Shown: one piece after another, positions 7,950-16,756 of the stretch | Position numbering within the stretch: the stretch's first letter is position 1 | Layout: each line of letters begins with the position of its first letter | DNA from: Fundidesulfovibrio soli | GTDB lineage: Bacteria > Desulfobacterota > Desulfovibrionia > Desulfovibrionales > Desulfovibrionaceae | Direction of reading: 5' to 3' | Assembly (NCBI RefSeq): GCF_022808695.1 | Contig: NZ_JAKZKW010000006.1 | Span: 84,789 to 148,788, forward strand | DNA length: 64,000 nucleotides | The notes under the pieces: generated by a model | Told to the model about the DNA's origin: nothing | What the model saw: only the letters and a program-made list of their open reading frames with translations | The model's database searches: none | Program-made: the position numbers and the translations under genes

Positions 7950-9176
7950 TCAGGGGATGTACCCGTTCAGGTTTCCCGGCGCGTAAGGAGTCTCGGGGAC
8001 ATCGGGGTCCGCTTTCACCATCTTACCAAGGCGATCCCGGAGGCTCTGATGCACCCCGAGCGCCGGGGCAGCCGGGAACTGGCGCGGCGACGTCAGCATG
8101 GGCATGGCGCAATGCCGCCACGGCTCGTGGGCGCAGCCCTCGGCGTCGGGAGCCAGAGAATCAATCCATCCATCAACGAAGCTCAGTTCGAGGCCTTCCA
8201 GCTTATTGATCATCCAGATCAGGGCATGGTCGGAGAGTCCGCTCTCCTTGTCCCCGATGGGGTAGCCTCCGCCCACGTCGGAGTGGGCGCCAGGGAAGAG
8301 CGCCTGATCGACGCGGTCGTCGGGCGCCCAAAGTGTCGGGGTAAAGTCCCTGCGCACTTCATCCACCGACACCGCGTGGTAGCCGTGCTGCACGCAGCCG
8401 CTCAGATCGGTGTCAGCGAAGCGGAAAACATCCACGCGTCTGTCCCTATCGTAGAACGGGATGCCCAGCGCGCCAACCGTGTCCCACACGGCCACGGCTT
8501 CGATGGGTATGGGCAAACGTCTGTAGATGGGCGGGAAACGCTTTTGAAGGTAGACCTCAAAAGGCTGCAGCACGGCGTCGAGCCTCTCGTCAGGGTTTTC
8601 CTCCGCGGGATGCGTGGTGAGATACTTCTCAAAGCCTTTCAGGAAGTCCGTGATTTTCTCGAACAGCCCCGGAACCGCCATCTTTTCCCTACGATATTCG
8701 CTCCAGGTGGCGACACCGGCATGGTAGGCCGCATCCTTGTCGGAAAGTTTCATCCGCTCAGCGTCCAGCAGCCCCATTGCGCAGATCATGCCCGCCAGGG
8801 CCCGCACGGTGTAGGCCCCACGGCTGAACCCCACCAGGATGATCTTGTCGCCGTCCTGGTAATGGCGCGAGATGAACGTGTAGCCGCGCACGATGCGCGC
8901 GATGATGCCCGCCCCGAAAGCCCCGCCCAAGGCTCTCACGAGCTTGTTGGAGCTGTGCCCCACGCCATGGAGGTACTTGGCGACCATCACCGGCGATCCG
9001 CTGGCGGTGAGCACGCACTCCTGCTCAGTGTCTTTGGATATCACCGGCGAATCGCATTCAAGCCGCCGGTAGAGCTTGAGCACGTTGGTGATGTCGGCGA
9101 GGTTGTCGTGGTCCGCATCCTCGCAGTCGGGTCCGTTCCAGGTTCCGTCGGCACAAAACACTATGAATTTCGCCAT
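7950..9176 (-). CDS. DUF2235 alpha/beta-hydrolase (Tle1-like phospholipase fold)
   Basis: A 408-residue protein beginning MAKFIVFCADGTWNGP, the diagnostic opening of DUF2235. The catalytic triad is recognisable: Ser118 in GFSRG, Asp232 in WDTVG and His298 in GAHSDVGGGY. DUF2235 proteins include the type VI secretion phospholipase effectors Tle1, but many members are simple cytoplasmic hydrolases. There is no signal peptide. No VgrG, PAAR or recognisable immunity gene lies next to it, so an effector role is only a possibility. The start has an excellent GGAAGGAGA site. Upstream lies an AT-rich palindrome unlike the surrounding GC-rich DNA. Confidence 0.88.
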   Translation of the reverse strand: MAKFIVFCADGTWNGPDCEDADHDNLADITNVLKLYRRLECDSPVISKDTEQECVLTASGSPVMVAKYLHGVGHSSNKLVRALGGAFGAGIIARIVRGYTFISRHYQDGDKIILVGFSRGAYTVRALAGMICAMGLLDAERMKLSDKDAAYHAGVATWSEYRREKMAVPGLFEKITDFLKGFEKYLTTHPAEENPDERLDAVLQPFEVYLQKRFPPIYRRLPIPIEAVAVWDTVGALGIPFYDRDRRVDVFRFADTDLSGCVQHGYHAVSVDEVRRDFTPTLWAPDDRVDQALFPGAHSDVGGGYPIGDKESGLSDHALIWMINKLEGLELSFVDGWIDSLAPDAEGCAHEPWRHCAMPMLTSPRQFPAAPALGVHQSLRDRLGKMVKADPDVPETPYAPGNLNGYIP

Positions 9177-9230
9177 GGCTTCTCCTTCCTGTTCAGGTTG
9201 TCATCCACGCACGACTTTTACGAATCTATA

Positions 9231-9244
9231 TTTAAATATTTAAA
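9231..9244. promoter_or_regulatory. AT-rich palindrome in divergent promoter region
   Basis: TTTAAATATTTAAA is a perfect 14-base palindrome inside a strikingly AT-rich patch between the DUF2235 gene and the tetR gene. It could be part of a promoter or an operator; the sequence alone does not decide. Confidence 0.35.
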
Positions 9245-9344
9245 ATAACTGAATATTGTATTTGCTTGCTTCTAGCACGGGTTGTGCTGGATGCAAGCCC
9301 GATCTTGCAGGCAGGGGTGTTTGGATCTGTCACGAGTTGAGGCG

Positions 9345-9373
9345 TTGACATGTTTAACCGTTTGGTTAAACTG
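9345..9373 (+). promoter_or_regulatory. Promoter with overlapping TetR operator
   Basis: A consensus -35 TTGACA (9345-9350), a 16-base spacer and a -10-like TAAACT (9367-9372) precede the tetR ATG at 9382. A perfect inverted repeat GTTTAACC-GTTT-GGTTAAAC occupies 9352-9371, covering the spacer and most of the -10. Bound repressor would block RNA polymerase. The predicted start lies about 2-3 bases before the ATG, so the message may be leaderless; no Shine-Dalgarno site is present. Confidence 0.65.
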
Positions 9374-9381
9374 TTCGGTAA

Positions 9382-10017
9382 ATGAAAGCCCGAACCGCCA
9401 CAACCAAGCCTGCGCAGCCTCAGGACGACGCCCCTGTGGAGGCCATCCTCCAGGCTGCGGCGACCGTGTTCGCCGAGCACGGCTATTCCGGCGCGCGCGT
9501 GGAGGCCATAGCCCAGGCCGCCGGGATCAACAAGGCGATGCTCTATTATCGGGTGGGGGCCAAAGCCCGGTTGTACGAGCTTGTGGTGGGCACGCTCTTC
9601 GACCGTGTGGCTCGCGCCGTGGAGCAGGGCAGGCAGGTGCAGGGCTCCCCCGCGCGCCAGCTCGGGGCCGTGCTGGAGCGCGTGGCCGAGCTCTTCCGCG
9701 CCGACCCGCGCCTGCCGCGCATCATGGCCTGGGAGCTGGCCTCCGGCGGGAGCAACATGCCCGGCGCGGTGGTGCGCCACTGGGGCCGCATCCTGCAATC
9801 CGTCGCGCCCTTGGCCGTGGAGCTGGGGCTCGATCCGGTGCTGACGTATTTTTCCATGGTCGGGCCCATGGTCTTCATCTCGCTTACGGAGCCCATCCGC
9901 AGACGCTTCGGCGGCGAGCTGCCCGAGCATCTGCGTACGGCGGCCTCGGCCCATGCGGGCGACATGGCCGCGTTTCTGGCGGATATGATCCGCAAGGCAG
10001 CCGGGGAGGCCTCATGA
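9382..10017 (+). CDS. TetR/AcrR-family repressor of the efflux operon
   Basis: A 211-residue regulator. The N-terminal helix-turn-helix (about 20-65: EAILQAAATVFAEHGYSGARVEAIAQAAGINKAMLYYR) is canonical TetR. The C-terminal ligand-binding domain resembles the YbiH/CerR-type group. The gene is first in an operon with a HlyD adaptor, an ABC ATPase and a permease, each overlapping the next by 4 bases. A palindrome sits over its own promoter, so autoregulation and control of the exporter are expected. The inducer is unknown. Confidence 0.9.
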   Translation: MKARTATTKPAQPQDDAPVEAILQAAATVFAEHGYSGARVEAIAQAAGINKAMLYYRVGAKARLYELVVGTLFDRVARAVEQGRQVQGSPARQLGAVLERVAELFRADPRLPRIMAWELASGGSNMPGAVVRHWGRILQSVAPLAVELGLDPVLTYFSMVGPMVFISLTEPIRRRFGGELPEHLRTAASAHAGDMAAFLADMIRKAAGEAS

Positions 10018-10988
10018 AACGACTGATTCTGGCGCTGGCAGCCGCGACCGCCCTCTGCTGGGGATGCTCGAAGGGCGCCGAGGGCGTGTACCAGGGGTAT
10101 GTTGAGGGCGAGTTCGTGTATGTGGCTTCCCCCTACGGGGGCAGGCTGGACGAACTGGCGGCGCAGCGCGGGGCCTCCGTGCGCGCGGGCGAAGCCCTCT
10201 TCGTGCTGGAGCACGAACTGGAAAGCCAGGGCGTCAACCGCGCCCAGGCCAACCTCAAGCGCGCCCAGGACACCCTGGAGGATCTCAAGAAGGGCCTGCG
10301 CCCCCAGGAGATCGACCAGATCCTGGCGCGCATCGCCCAGTCCGAGGCGGACCTGGCCCTGGCCCGGCTTGAGCTGGATCGCAGGCGCAACCTGCTGGCC
10401 ACGGGAGCCGTCGCCAAGGAGGACTACGACCGGGCCGACACCGCCTACCAGACCGCCAAGGGACGCCTGGACGACTACCGGGCCCAGCTGGCTACGGGCA
10501 AGCTCGGCTCCCGCATCGACCAGATCCTGGCGGCGCAGGCCCAGGTCAAGGCCGCCCAGGCCGATCTGGAGCAGGCCAAATGGTCGCTTGGCCAGAAATT
10601 CCAGAACGCCCCGCGCGACGCACTGGTGTTCGACCTGCTGCACTACCGGGGCGAGTGGGTCCAGGCCGGGTCCCCCGTGGTCAAACTGCTGCCGCCCGAC
10701 GCCATCAAGGTGCGCTTCTTCATCCCTGAGCAGTCCCTGGGCGCGGTGCGCCTGGGCCAGAAGGTCACGGTGAGCTGCGACGGCTGCTCCAAGCCCTTCG
10801 AGGGTGCCGTGAGCTTCGTGTTCCCCCAGGCCGAATACGCTCCGCCCGTGATCTACAGCCAGGATTTCCGCTCCAAGCTCGTGTACATGGTGGAGGCGCG
10901 CTTCGACCCGGAGACCGCCCGTCTGCTCAAACCCGGCCAGCCCGTGGACGTGCGCCTGGCCCCAGCGAACCCCGGGGGCGGCGCGTGA
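10014..10988 (+). CDS. HlyD-family periplasmic adaptor (efflux)
   Basis: A 324-residue membrane-fusion protein. The N-terminus has a signal peptide ending in an atypical lipobox-like sequence (ALCWGC), so it may be a lipoprotein. A biotinyl-lipoyl-like half motif (SPYGGRLDELAAQRGASVRAGEALFVLE) comes next, then a long coiled-coil hairpin (about 75-210) and a beta-barrel region (KVRFFIPEQSLGAVRLGQKVTV). This is the YbhG/EmrA-like layout. The ATG overlaps the tetR stop codon. It should link the downstream ABC exporter to an outer-membrane channel; no TolC-like gene is present in the window. Confidence 0.88.
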   Translation: MKRLILALAAATALCWGCSKGAEGVYQGYVEGEFVYVASPYGGRLDELAAQRGASVRAGEALFVLEHELESQGVNRAQANLKRAQDTLEDLKKGLRPQEIDQILARIAQSEADLALARLELDRRRNLLATGAVAKEDYDRADTAYQTAKGRLDDYRAQLATGKLGSRIDQILAAQAQVKAAQADLEQAKWSLGQKFQNAPRDALVFDLLHYRGEWVQAGSPVVKLLPPDAIKVRFFIPEQSLGAVRLGQKVTVSCDGCSKPFEGAVSFVFPQAEYAPPVIYSQDFRSKLVYMVEARFDPETARLLKPGQPVDVRLAPANPGGGA

Positions 10989-11947
10989 ACTCCGGGCGCA
11001 GCGGCCCGGCCATCGACGTGTCGGGCATCACCAAGTCCTTCGGGGGCAAGGTGGTGGTCAACAACCTCTCCCTGCGCGTGGAGCCGGGGGAAATCTACGG
11101 CTTCCTGGGCCCCAACGGCTCCGGCAAGACCACCTTCATCCGCATGCTCTGCGGGCTGCTCAAGCCCGACTCCGGCTCGGGCTCCTGCCTGGGCATGGAC
11201 GTGATGAAGGACGCGGCCCGCATCAAGACCCGTGTGGGCTACATGGCCCAACGCTTCAGCCTCTACGGCGACCTCTCCGTGCGCGAGAACCTGGACTTCA
11301 TGGCCCGCGTCTACGGCGTGGACGACCGCCGGGGTACTGTGGAAGCCATGATCGAGCGCATGCGCCTTGGCCCCTACGCCGAGCAGCTGGCCCAGAACCT
11401 CTCAGGAGGCTGGAAGCAGCGCCTGGCCCTGGCCGCCAGCCTGATCCACGGCCCCGAACTGCTGCTTCTGGACGAACCCACCGCGGGCGTGGACCCCAAG
11501 GCCCGCCGCGACTTCTGGGACCAGGTGCACGAACTGGCGGGGCAGGGGCTCACGGCGCTCATCTCCACCCACTACATGGACGAGGCCGAGCGCTGCCACC
11601 GCCTGGCCTACATCTCCTACGGCAACCTGCTGACCAAGGGGACCGTGGAGGACGTGATCGCGGGCTGCGGCCTGCACACCTGGGAGGTCTCCGGCGGGGA
11701 TCTTTACGAGCTGGCCGCCGAACTGAAGGGCCAGCCCGGCGTCGAGCAGGTGGCCCACTTCGGCAATACGCTGCACGTCTCCGGGGCGGACGCCCAGAAA
11801 CTCCGGGAGGCCCTGGCCCCGTTCCTGGCCAGGGGAGCGCAGACGTTCAACGAGGTGCCCACCAGCCTTGAGGAGGTTTTCATCAGCCTCATGGGCAGAA
11901 GCCCGAGCCCGCAGGCGGGCGGAGCGGCTAAAGGGGGCAGGGAGTGA
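10985..11947 (+). CDS. ABC exporter ATPase (YbhF/CcmA type)
   Basis: A 320-residue protein with one nucleotide-binding domain. Walker A GPNGSGKTT is at about 42-50; the signature LSGGWKQR and Walker B LLLLDEPTAGVD are intact. A C-terminal extension (about 230-320) is typical of drug/ABC-2 exporter ATPases. Translation starts at a GTG that overlaps the HlyD stop codon. Together with the single ABC-2 permease it should form an exporter, probably with homodimeric ATPase and permease. Confidence 0.9.
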   Translation: MNSGRSGPAIDVSGITKSFGGKVVVNNLSLRVEPGEIYGFLGPNGSGKTTFIRMLCGLLKPDSGSGSCLGMDVMKDAARIKTRVGYMAQRFSLYGDLSVRENLDFMARVYGVDDRRGTVEAMIERMRLGPYAEQLAQNLSGGWKQRLALAASLIHGPELLLLDEPTAGVDPKARRDFWDQVHELAGQGLTALISTHYMDEAERCHRLAYISYGNLLTKGTVEDVIAGCGLHTWEVSGGDLYELAAELKGQPGVEQVAHFGNTLHVSGADAQKLREALAPFLARGAQTFNEVPTSLEEVFISLMGRSPSPQAGGAAKGGRE

Positions 11948-13080
11948 GCCTTATGTTCTCCCCGCGCCGGTTCTGGGCCATGGTCGTCAAGGAGTTCGTG
12001 CAGATGCGCCGCGACCGCCTGACCTTCGCCATGATGATCGGCATCCCGCTGATGCAGCTGGTGCTGTTCGGCTTCGCCATCAACTCCAATCCGCAGAACC
12101 TGCCCCTGGCCGTGCTCTCCAATGACGATTCCGAGTTCTCGCGCACCCTGGTGGCGGCCATGCAGAACAGCGTCTATTTCCGGGTGACCAAGGTCATTCG
12201 TAGCGAGGCCGAGGCCAAGCGTCTGCTTGACCTGGGCGACGTGCAGTTCGTGCTGACCTTCCCGCACGACTTCGGCCGCCTGCTGGCCCGGGGGGACAGG
12301 CCCCAGGCCCTGGTGGAGGCCGACGCCGCGGACCCGGCGGCCACGGGCTTCGCCCTGGGCGCGCTGGACACCATCTTCAGCCAGAGCCTGAACCGCGACC
12401 TCATCGGCCCGCTGCTGCCCCTGCGCGCCCAGCCCGGCCCCGTGGACCTTGTGGTGCACCGCCTCTACAACCCCGAAATCCAGACGCGCTACAACATCGT
12501 GCCCGGGCTCATGGGCGTGGTGCTGACCATGACCATGGTCATCATCACGGCCCTGGCCATCACCCGCGAGCGTGAGCGGGGCACCATGGAGAACCTGCTC
12601 TGCACCCCGGTGCGGCCTTTCGAGGTCATGACGGGCAAGATCGTGCCCTACATCGTGGTGGGCTACATCCAGATGATGCTCATCATACTGGCGGCCAAGG
12701 TGGTGTTCGGGGTGCCCATCCTGGGCAGCCTGCCGCTGCTGTTGGCCGTGTCCATCCTGTTCATCGCCGCCAACCTGGCCGTGGGGATCACTTTCTCCAC
12801 CATTGCCAGCAACCAGTTGCAGGCCATGCAGATGGCGTTCTTCTTCTTCCTGCCCTCCATATTGCTCTCGGGCTTCATGTTCCCCTTTCGGGGCATGCCG
12901 GAGTGGGCCCAGTGGGTGGGCTCGGTGCTGCCGCTCACGCACTATTTGCGCGTGGTGCGCGGCATCGTGCTCAAGGGCATCGGGTTTGCGGACCTGCTAC
13001 CGGAGCTTTGGCCCATCCTGGCCTTCCTGGTGGTACTCATGACCGTGGCCGTGAAGCGCTACCGCCAGACTTTGGATTAG
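11944..13080 (+). CDS. ABC-2 type transporter permease
   Basis: A 378-residue permease with one N-terminal transmembrane segment (about 25-45), a large extracytoplasmic domain (about 50-180) and five C-terminal membrane segments. It carries the ABC-2 hallmarks TRERERGTMENLLCTPVRPFE and LSGFMFPFRGMPEWAQWV. The GTG start overlaps the ATPase stop. YbhF/YbhS/YbhR systems normally have two permeases; only one is encoded here. Its 3' end overlaps the converging lysR gene by 44 bases. Confidence 0.9.
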   Translation: MSLMFSPRRFWAMVVKEFVQMRRDRLTFAMMIGIPLMQLVLFGFAINSNPQNLPLAVLSNDDSEFSRTLVAAMQNSVYFRVTKVIRSEAEAKRLLDLGDVQFVLTFPHDFGRLLARGDRPQALVEADAADPAATGFALGALDTIFSQSLNRDLIGPLLPLRAQPGPVDLVVHRLYNPEIQTRYNIVPGLMGVVLTMTMVIITALAITRERERGTMENLLCTPVRPFEVMTGKIVPYIVVGYIQMMLIILAAKVVFGVPILGSLPLLLAVSILFIAANLAVGITFSTIASNQLQAMQMAFFFFLPSILLSGFMFPFRGMPEWAQWVGSVLPLTHYLRVVRGIVLKGIGFADLLPELWPILAFLVVLMTVAVKRYRQTLD

Positions 13081-13930
13081 CTCCGGCCGGAAGGCCCTCC
13101 AACAGGAAGGACAAGGCGCACTCCACCAGTTCGGCGCGCGCGCCGTTTTCCCCGAACAGGGCGATCTCGGTATCCGGAAGATCCGGGAGGCCGCATTCCC
13201 CCCCTATGTCGCGCAGGCCGGACTGCATGAAGGAGCGGCCGAGCACCGAAACGCCCAGCCCTCCGGCCACGGCGGCCTGCATGCCCATGAGGCTGTGGGC
13301 GGTGCAGGCCACGCGCCAGGGCCTGCCCGCAGCGGCCAGGGTGTCCAGCATGAGCCGCCTGTAGGAACAGGGGGGAGGCAGCAGCACCAGCGGCAACGGC
13401 TCCGTCGGGAGGGCGGCGCCAGCCGCCCAGACCAGCTTCTCCCGCCAGATGACCCGCCCTGTATGGGGATGCGCATCGCGCTTGGCGATGGCGAAATCCA
13501 ACAATCCCGACGCCAGGGCGCCTACCAGGGCCGTGCTCAGGCCCGTGGTTAGCTCGAGTTGGATACCCGGGTAGGCCTTGGCGAACCCGGCCAGCAGCGC
13601 TGGGAGCCGCAGCGGCAGAAAATCCTCCGAAACGCCCAGGCGAAGCACACCGCTCATCGGCGGGGCCGCCAGGCGGCGCACGGCCTCATCGTTCAAGGCG
13701 AGTACCCGTCTGGCGTAGCCGTAGAGCGTCTCCCCTTCCGGGGTGAGAGTCGCACGCCGCCTGCTTCGCTCCAGAAGTTCCTTGCCCACCAAGCCTTCCA
13801 GCCGCTTGATCTGCTGGCTCACTGCAGACTGCGTCAGGTTCAATGCCACCGCTGCGGCGGTGAAGCTGCCCGACTCAGCCACCGTTGCGAAGCCGCGCAG
13901 CAGATCGATTTCCAAGTCTGGCATTCTCAT
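13037..13930 (-). CDS. LysR-family transcriptional regulator
   Basis: A 297-residue regulator. The winged helix-turn-helix (about 6-64) has the typical DLLRGFATVAESGSFTAAAVALNLTQSAVSQQIKRLE sequence. The substrate-binding effector domain occupies about 88-285. The start at 13930 (MRMPDLEID) gives the standard N-terminus; a second ATG two codons later is possible. It is divergent from a zinc-type oxidoreductase gene, the common arrangement for a LysR regulator and its target. An ATTA-N7-TAAT motif lies between them. The gene's 3' end overlaps the efflux permease gene on the other strand. Confidence 0.88.
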   Translation of the reverse strand: MRMPDLEIDLLRGFATVAESGSFTAAAVALNLTQSAVSQQIKRLEGLVGKELLERSRRRATLTPEGETLYGYARRVLALNDEAVRRLAAPPMSGVLRLGVSEDFLPLRLPALLAGFAKAYPGIQLELTTGLSTALVGALASGLLDFAIAKRDAHPHTGRVIWREKLVWAAGAALPTEPLPLVLLPPPCSYRRLMLDTLAAAGRPWRVACTAHSLMGMQAAVAGGLGVSVLGRSFMQSGLRDIGGECGLPDLPDTEIALFGENGARAELVECALSFLLEGLPAGANPKSGGSASRPRS

Positions 13931-13970
13931 GACACAGAAATAAGTAATGCTAATCAATAAATCAACTCGA

Positions 13971-13985
13971 ATTAATTTCCATAAT
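13971..13985. promoter_or_regulatory. Candidate LysR binding site (T-N11-A type)
   Basis: ATTA (13971-13974) and TAAT (13982-13985) form an interrupted inverted repeat that also fits the T-N11-A rule of LysR operators. It lies in the 140-base divergent region between lysR and the oxidoreductase gene. Confidence 0.4.
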
Positions 13986-14070
13986 CAATCTGGGGCGGGT
14001 ATTCACGGCCCAGGGGATGGACACTGATTGAAAATTCGATACCACAAGCACAAAGAAGGAGGACACCGCC

Positions 14071-15078
14071 ATGAAAGCTATCCTGGCCGCAGGCGGCAGC
14101 AAGGCCGCCGACCCCAACGCCTTCCGCGAGGCCGAATTGGAAGCGCCCCGGGCCGCCGGGCGTGATCTGCTGGTGAAGGTTGAGGCCGTCTCCGTCAACC
14201 CCGTGGATACCAAAATCCGCGTGCGCACCCCCGTGGGCACCGACGTGGTGCTCGGCTGGGACGCCTGCGGCGTGGTGGAGGCCGTGGGCCCGGACGTGCG
14301 CGCCTTCGCCAAGGGCGACAGGGTCTACTACGCCGGTGCCGTGAACAGGCCCGGCACCAACGCCGAATACCACCTGGTGGACGAACGCATCGTGGGCCGC
14401 GCGCCCAGGAGCGCGTCCGTCGCCCAGGCGGCGGCCATGCCCCTGACCACCATCACCGCCTTCGAGGCCCTGTTCGACCGCTTAGGCTTCGTCCCCGCGC
14501 AGGGAGCCAACGCGGGGCGCAGCGTGCTCATCGTGGGCGGAGCGGGCGGCGTGGGCTCCATGGCCATCCAGTTGGCGCGCTGGGCCGGAATGACCGTCGT
14601 GGCCACGGCCTCCCGCCCGGACACCGTGGACTGGTGCAAGGAGCTCGGCGCGGACGTGGTGGTGGATCACCGCCAGCCCCTGGCCGAGGCAGTGCGCGCC
14701 CAGGGATTTCCGGAGGTCAACGCCATCTTCTGCACCACGCACATGGAGAAGCACTGGAACCAGATGGCCGAAATCATCCGGCCCCAGGGGCCCGTGGCGC
14801 TCATCGACGACCCCAGCGGGCCGTTGGACATCACGGTCTTCAAGCGCAAGTGCGCGTCCATCCACTGGGAGTTCATGTTCGCCCGCCCGCTGTTCGAGAC
14901 GCCGGACATGGGCAGGCAGGGCGAGATTCTGGAGGAAGTCGCCGGGCTCGTGGATGCGGGCGTGCTGCGCAGCACCCTGCGTGAGACGCTGGACGGGCTC
15001 ACCGCCGCCAACGTGCAGGCCGCGCATGTGCGGCAGGAGAGCGCGACCATGATCGGCAAGCAGGTGATCGTGTTCTGA
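14071..15078 (+). CDS. Zinc-type alcohol dehydrogenase-like (quinone oxidoreductase) protein
   Basis: A 335-residue medium-chain dehydrogenase/reductase of the zinc-binding alcohol dehydrogenase family protein (ZADH/QOR) group. The N-terminal GroES-like domain has VSVNPVDTKIR and GWDACGVVEAVG. The nucleotide-binding Rossmann motif is VLIVGGAGGVGSMAIQLARW. Despite the family name, catalytic zinc cysteines are not evident, so it is probably an NADPH-dependent quinone or enone reductase. A strong GGAGG site precedes the ATG. It is divergent from lysR, which probably controls it. Confidence 0.88.
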   Translation: MKAILAAGGSKAADPNAFREAELEAPRAAGRDLLVKVEAVSVNPVDTKIRVRTPVGTDVVLGWDACGVVEAVGPDVRAFAKGDRVYYAGAVNRPGTNAEYHLVDERIVGRAPRSASVAQAAAMPLTTITAFEALFDRLGFVPAQGANAGRSVLIVGGAGGVGSMAIQLARWAGMTVVATASRPDTVDWCKELGADVVVDHRQPLAEAVRAQGFPEVNAIFCTTHMEKHWNQMAEIIRPQGPVALIDDPSGPLDITVFKRKCASIHWEFMFARPLFETPDMGRQGEILEEVAGLVDAGVLRSTLRETLDGLTAANVQAAHVRQESATMIGKQVIVF

Positions 15079-15100
15079 TTTGGGGGAATTTTGGGGGAAA

Positions 15101-15284
15101 GCCTCCGGCGGGCAGAGAGGGCGCCGTCCTCTCTGCACTCTCCCGCCAAAGGGACTTCGTTCCTTTGGAATCCTTTATATTGTTGTTGATTGGCTGAACA
15201 AACCGGCGGTCGGTGCCTTCACCGACAAGAACGCGAAGCCGTATGGGATTCCAAAGGGAGGAACTCCCTTTGGCCGCCGGAGGC
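15101..15284. repeat. Intergenic inverted repeat with nested hairpins
   Basis: Two arms about 72 bases apart are inverted copies of each other. Positions 15146-15173 and the reverse complement of 15246-15273 agree at 25 of 28 bases, and both are flanked on the outer side by GCCTCCGGCGG. Each arm is itself a hairpin built on CCAAAGG/CCTTTGG. The left side has an extra perfect stem GCAGAGAGG/CCTCTCTGC (15112-15136). It fills the gap between the converging oxidoreductase and yihY genes. It resembles the CCAAAGGG-type palindromes scattered through Desulfovibrio intergenic regions (recollection) and could terminate transcription from both sides. Confidence 0.7.
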
Positions 15285-15291
15285 GCTCCTC

Positions 15292-16590
15292 CTAAAAAAA
15301 TCTCCGCCAGCCCGGCGCTGCCGGCGTCGCCTGCCCGCTGCCGCCATCGCCACCAGAGTCCTGCTCCTGCGGCGGCAGCGTCTCGTACAGCTCCCGCAGT
15401 GTCCGGCCGTCCACCCCGCGGCAGGCGGTCTCCATGCCGCGGCGGAGCCGGGCCAGCACGGGGTAGCGTCCGTCCAGGTCGGGCACGGTGCCGTCGCCGC
15501 GCAGGTTCTCCCACCCTGAGAGCAGCTCACCCACGGTGATCCTGTCCGGTGCTGCCAGCAGCGCGTAGCCACCTCCCTCGACCCGGGCGGCGATGCCGAT
15601 GCGCGTCAGGCGCTCCAGCTCCTCCTCAACCACCAGGGGCGGCAGGCCCCCGGCCTGGGCGGCGTCCTCGGACAGCAGGGGGCCGCCCGCGGTCTCGGCC
15701 TTCTCGGTGAGCATCAGCGCCGCCAGCAGGGCGACGCCGCGCCTGTCCGCCAGGGAATAGGCCGCGCTGGCCTTGCGAGCGGCCTCGGTGGGGGCGCTCT
15801 GGATGGCGTGCGCCAACTCGGCACCGGCCAGCACGATGAGCCAGCTGATGTAGAGCCAGACCAGCAGCAGCGGTATCTGGGCGAAGCTGCCGTAGATGGC
15901 GTTGTAGCCCGTGACCCCGATCTGGTAGCGGATGTAGGCCGCCTGGGCCAGTTGCCAGCCGATCCCTGCGGCCAGAGCCCCGGCTGCGGCGGGAACGGCG
16001 CGCACCTCCACGTTGGGGAGGAACTTATAGAGCACGAAGAGCGACACGCAGACCATCAGCATGGGCACGGCCTTGAGCCCCAGAGCGAAGGCCTGGTTGA
16101 CCAGATCGATCTCGCCCAGCCACTGCACCACCTGCGCGTTCTGGAAGGTCGCCGTGACGCTGAAGGCCGCCAGGATGAACAGCGGGCAGACCAGGATGAC
16201 GGTGAGATAGTTGGTGAGGCGGCTCCAGACCCCCCGGTTGCCGGGGGCGCGCCAGATGACGTTGCAGGCCTCCTCGATGGTGGAGATCAGCCCCGCCGAG
16301 GTGATGAAGAGCATGGCCACGCCGATGAAGCCCAGGGCGCGCACGTTGGTGTTCTGGATGTATCCCAGCACCGCGTCCACGATGTCGGCCTTCTCGGCGG
16401 TGAGACGCAGGAGCGCCTCCCGCAGGTAGGGGGCGTCGTAGACGCCGAAGCCTTTGGCCAGGGAGAAGGCCACGGCCAGGAGCGGCACCAGGGAGAGCAC
16501 CGTGGCGTAGCACAGCGCCGAGGCCATCATCAGGCAGCGGTTGTCCAGGAAGGAGCGGACGAGGGAGGGGCCCAGGCGCGCGGGGGTCAT
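15292..16590 (-). CDS. YihY/BrkB-family inner-membrane protein
   Basis: A 432-residue polytopic protein. The N-terminal ~280 residues hold about six transmembrane helices with family signatures (SALCYATVLSLVPLLAVAFSL and GYNAIYGSFAQIPLLLVWLYISW). The C-terminal ~150 residues are cytoplasmic and may include a winged-helix-like region (LTRIGIAARVEGGGYALL). The family was once called RNase BN in error; its function remains uncertain. The start ATG at 16590 has GAGGA upstream, whereas longer open frames upstream lack such a site. Confidence 0.85.
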   Translation of the reverse strand: MTPARLGPSLVRSFLDNRCLMMASALCYATVLSLVPLLAVAFSLAKGFGVYDAPYLREALLRLTAEKADIVDAVLGYIQNTNVRALGFIGVAMLFITSAGLISTIEEACNVIWRAPGNRGVWSRLTNYLTVILVCPLFILAAFSVTATFQNAQVVQWLGEIDLVNQAFALGLKAVPMLMVCVSLFVLYKFLPNVEVRAVPAAAGALAAGIGWQLAQAAYIRYQIGVTGYNAIYGSFAQIPLLLVWLYISWLIVLAGAELAHAIQSAPTEAARKASAAYSLADRRGVALLAALMLTEKAETAGGPLLSEDAAQAGGLPPLVVEEELERLTRIGIAARVEGGGYALLAAPDRITVGELLSGWENLRGDGTVPDLDGRYPVLARLRRGMETACRGVDGRTLRELYETLPPQEQDSGGDGGSGQATPAAPGWRRFF

Positions 16591-16756
16591 GTCGGTCCTC
16601 GCAGGAAGTTGATTTTCCGCATGATACCAATCACGGCTCGGTTTGACGATGGCCTTTTCGCGGGGCGGCCGTCCTTGACATGGTGGCGAGCCCGTGGGTA
16701 GCGAATTCATTGCCGGACAAGGCCTTTTCACCAACCCCGACGAAAAGAGGATGCGG

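Noticed and set aside
13037..13080. 44-base overlap of the permease and lysR 3' ends as an antisense regulatory device
   Set aside because: Convergent 3' overlaps of this size are common in compact genomes; nothing else suggests regulation.
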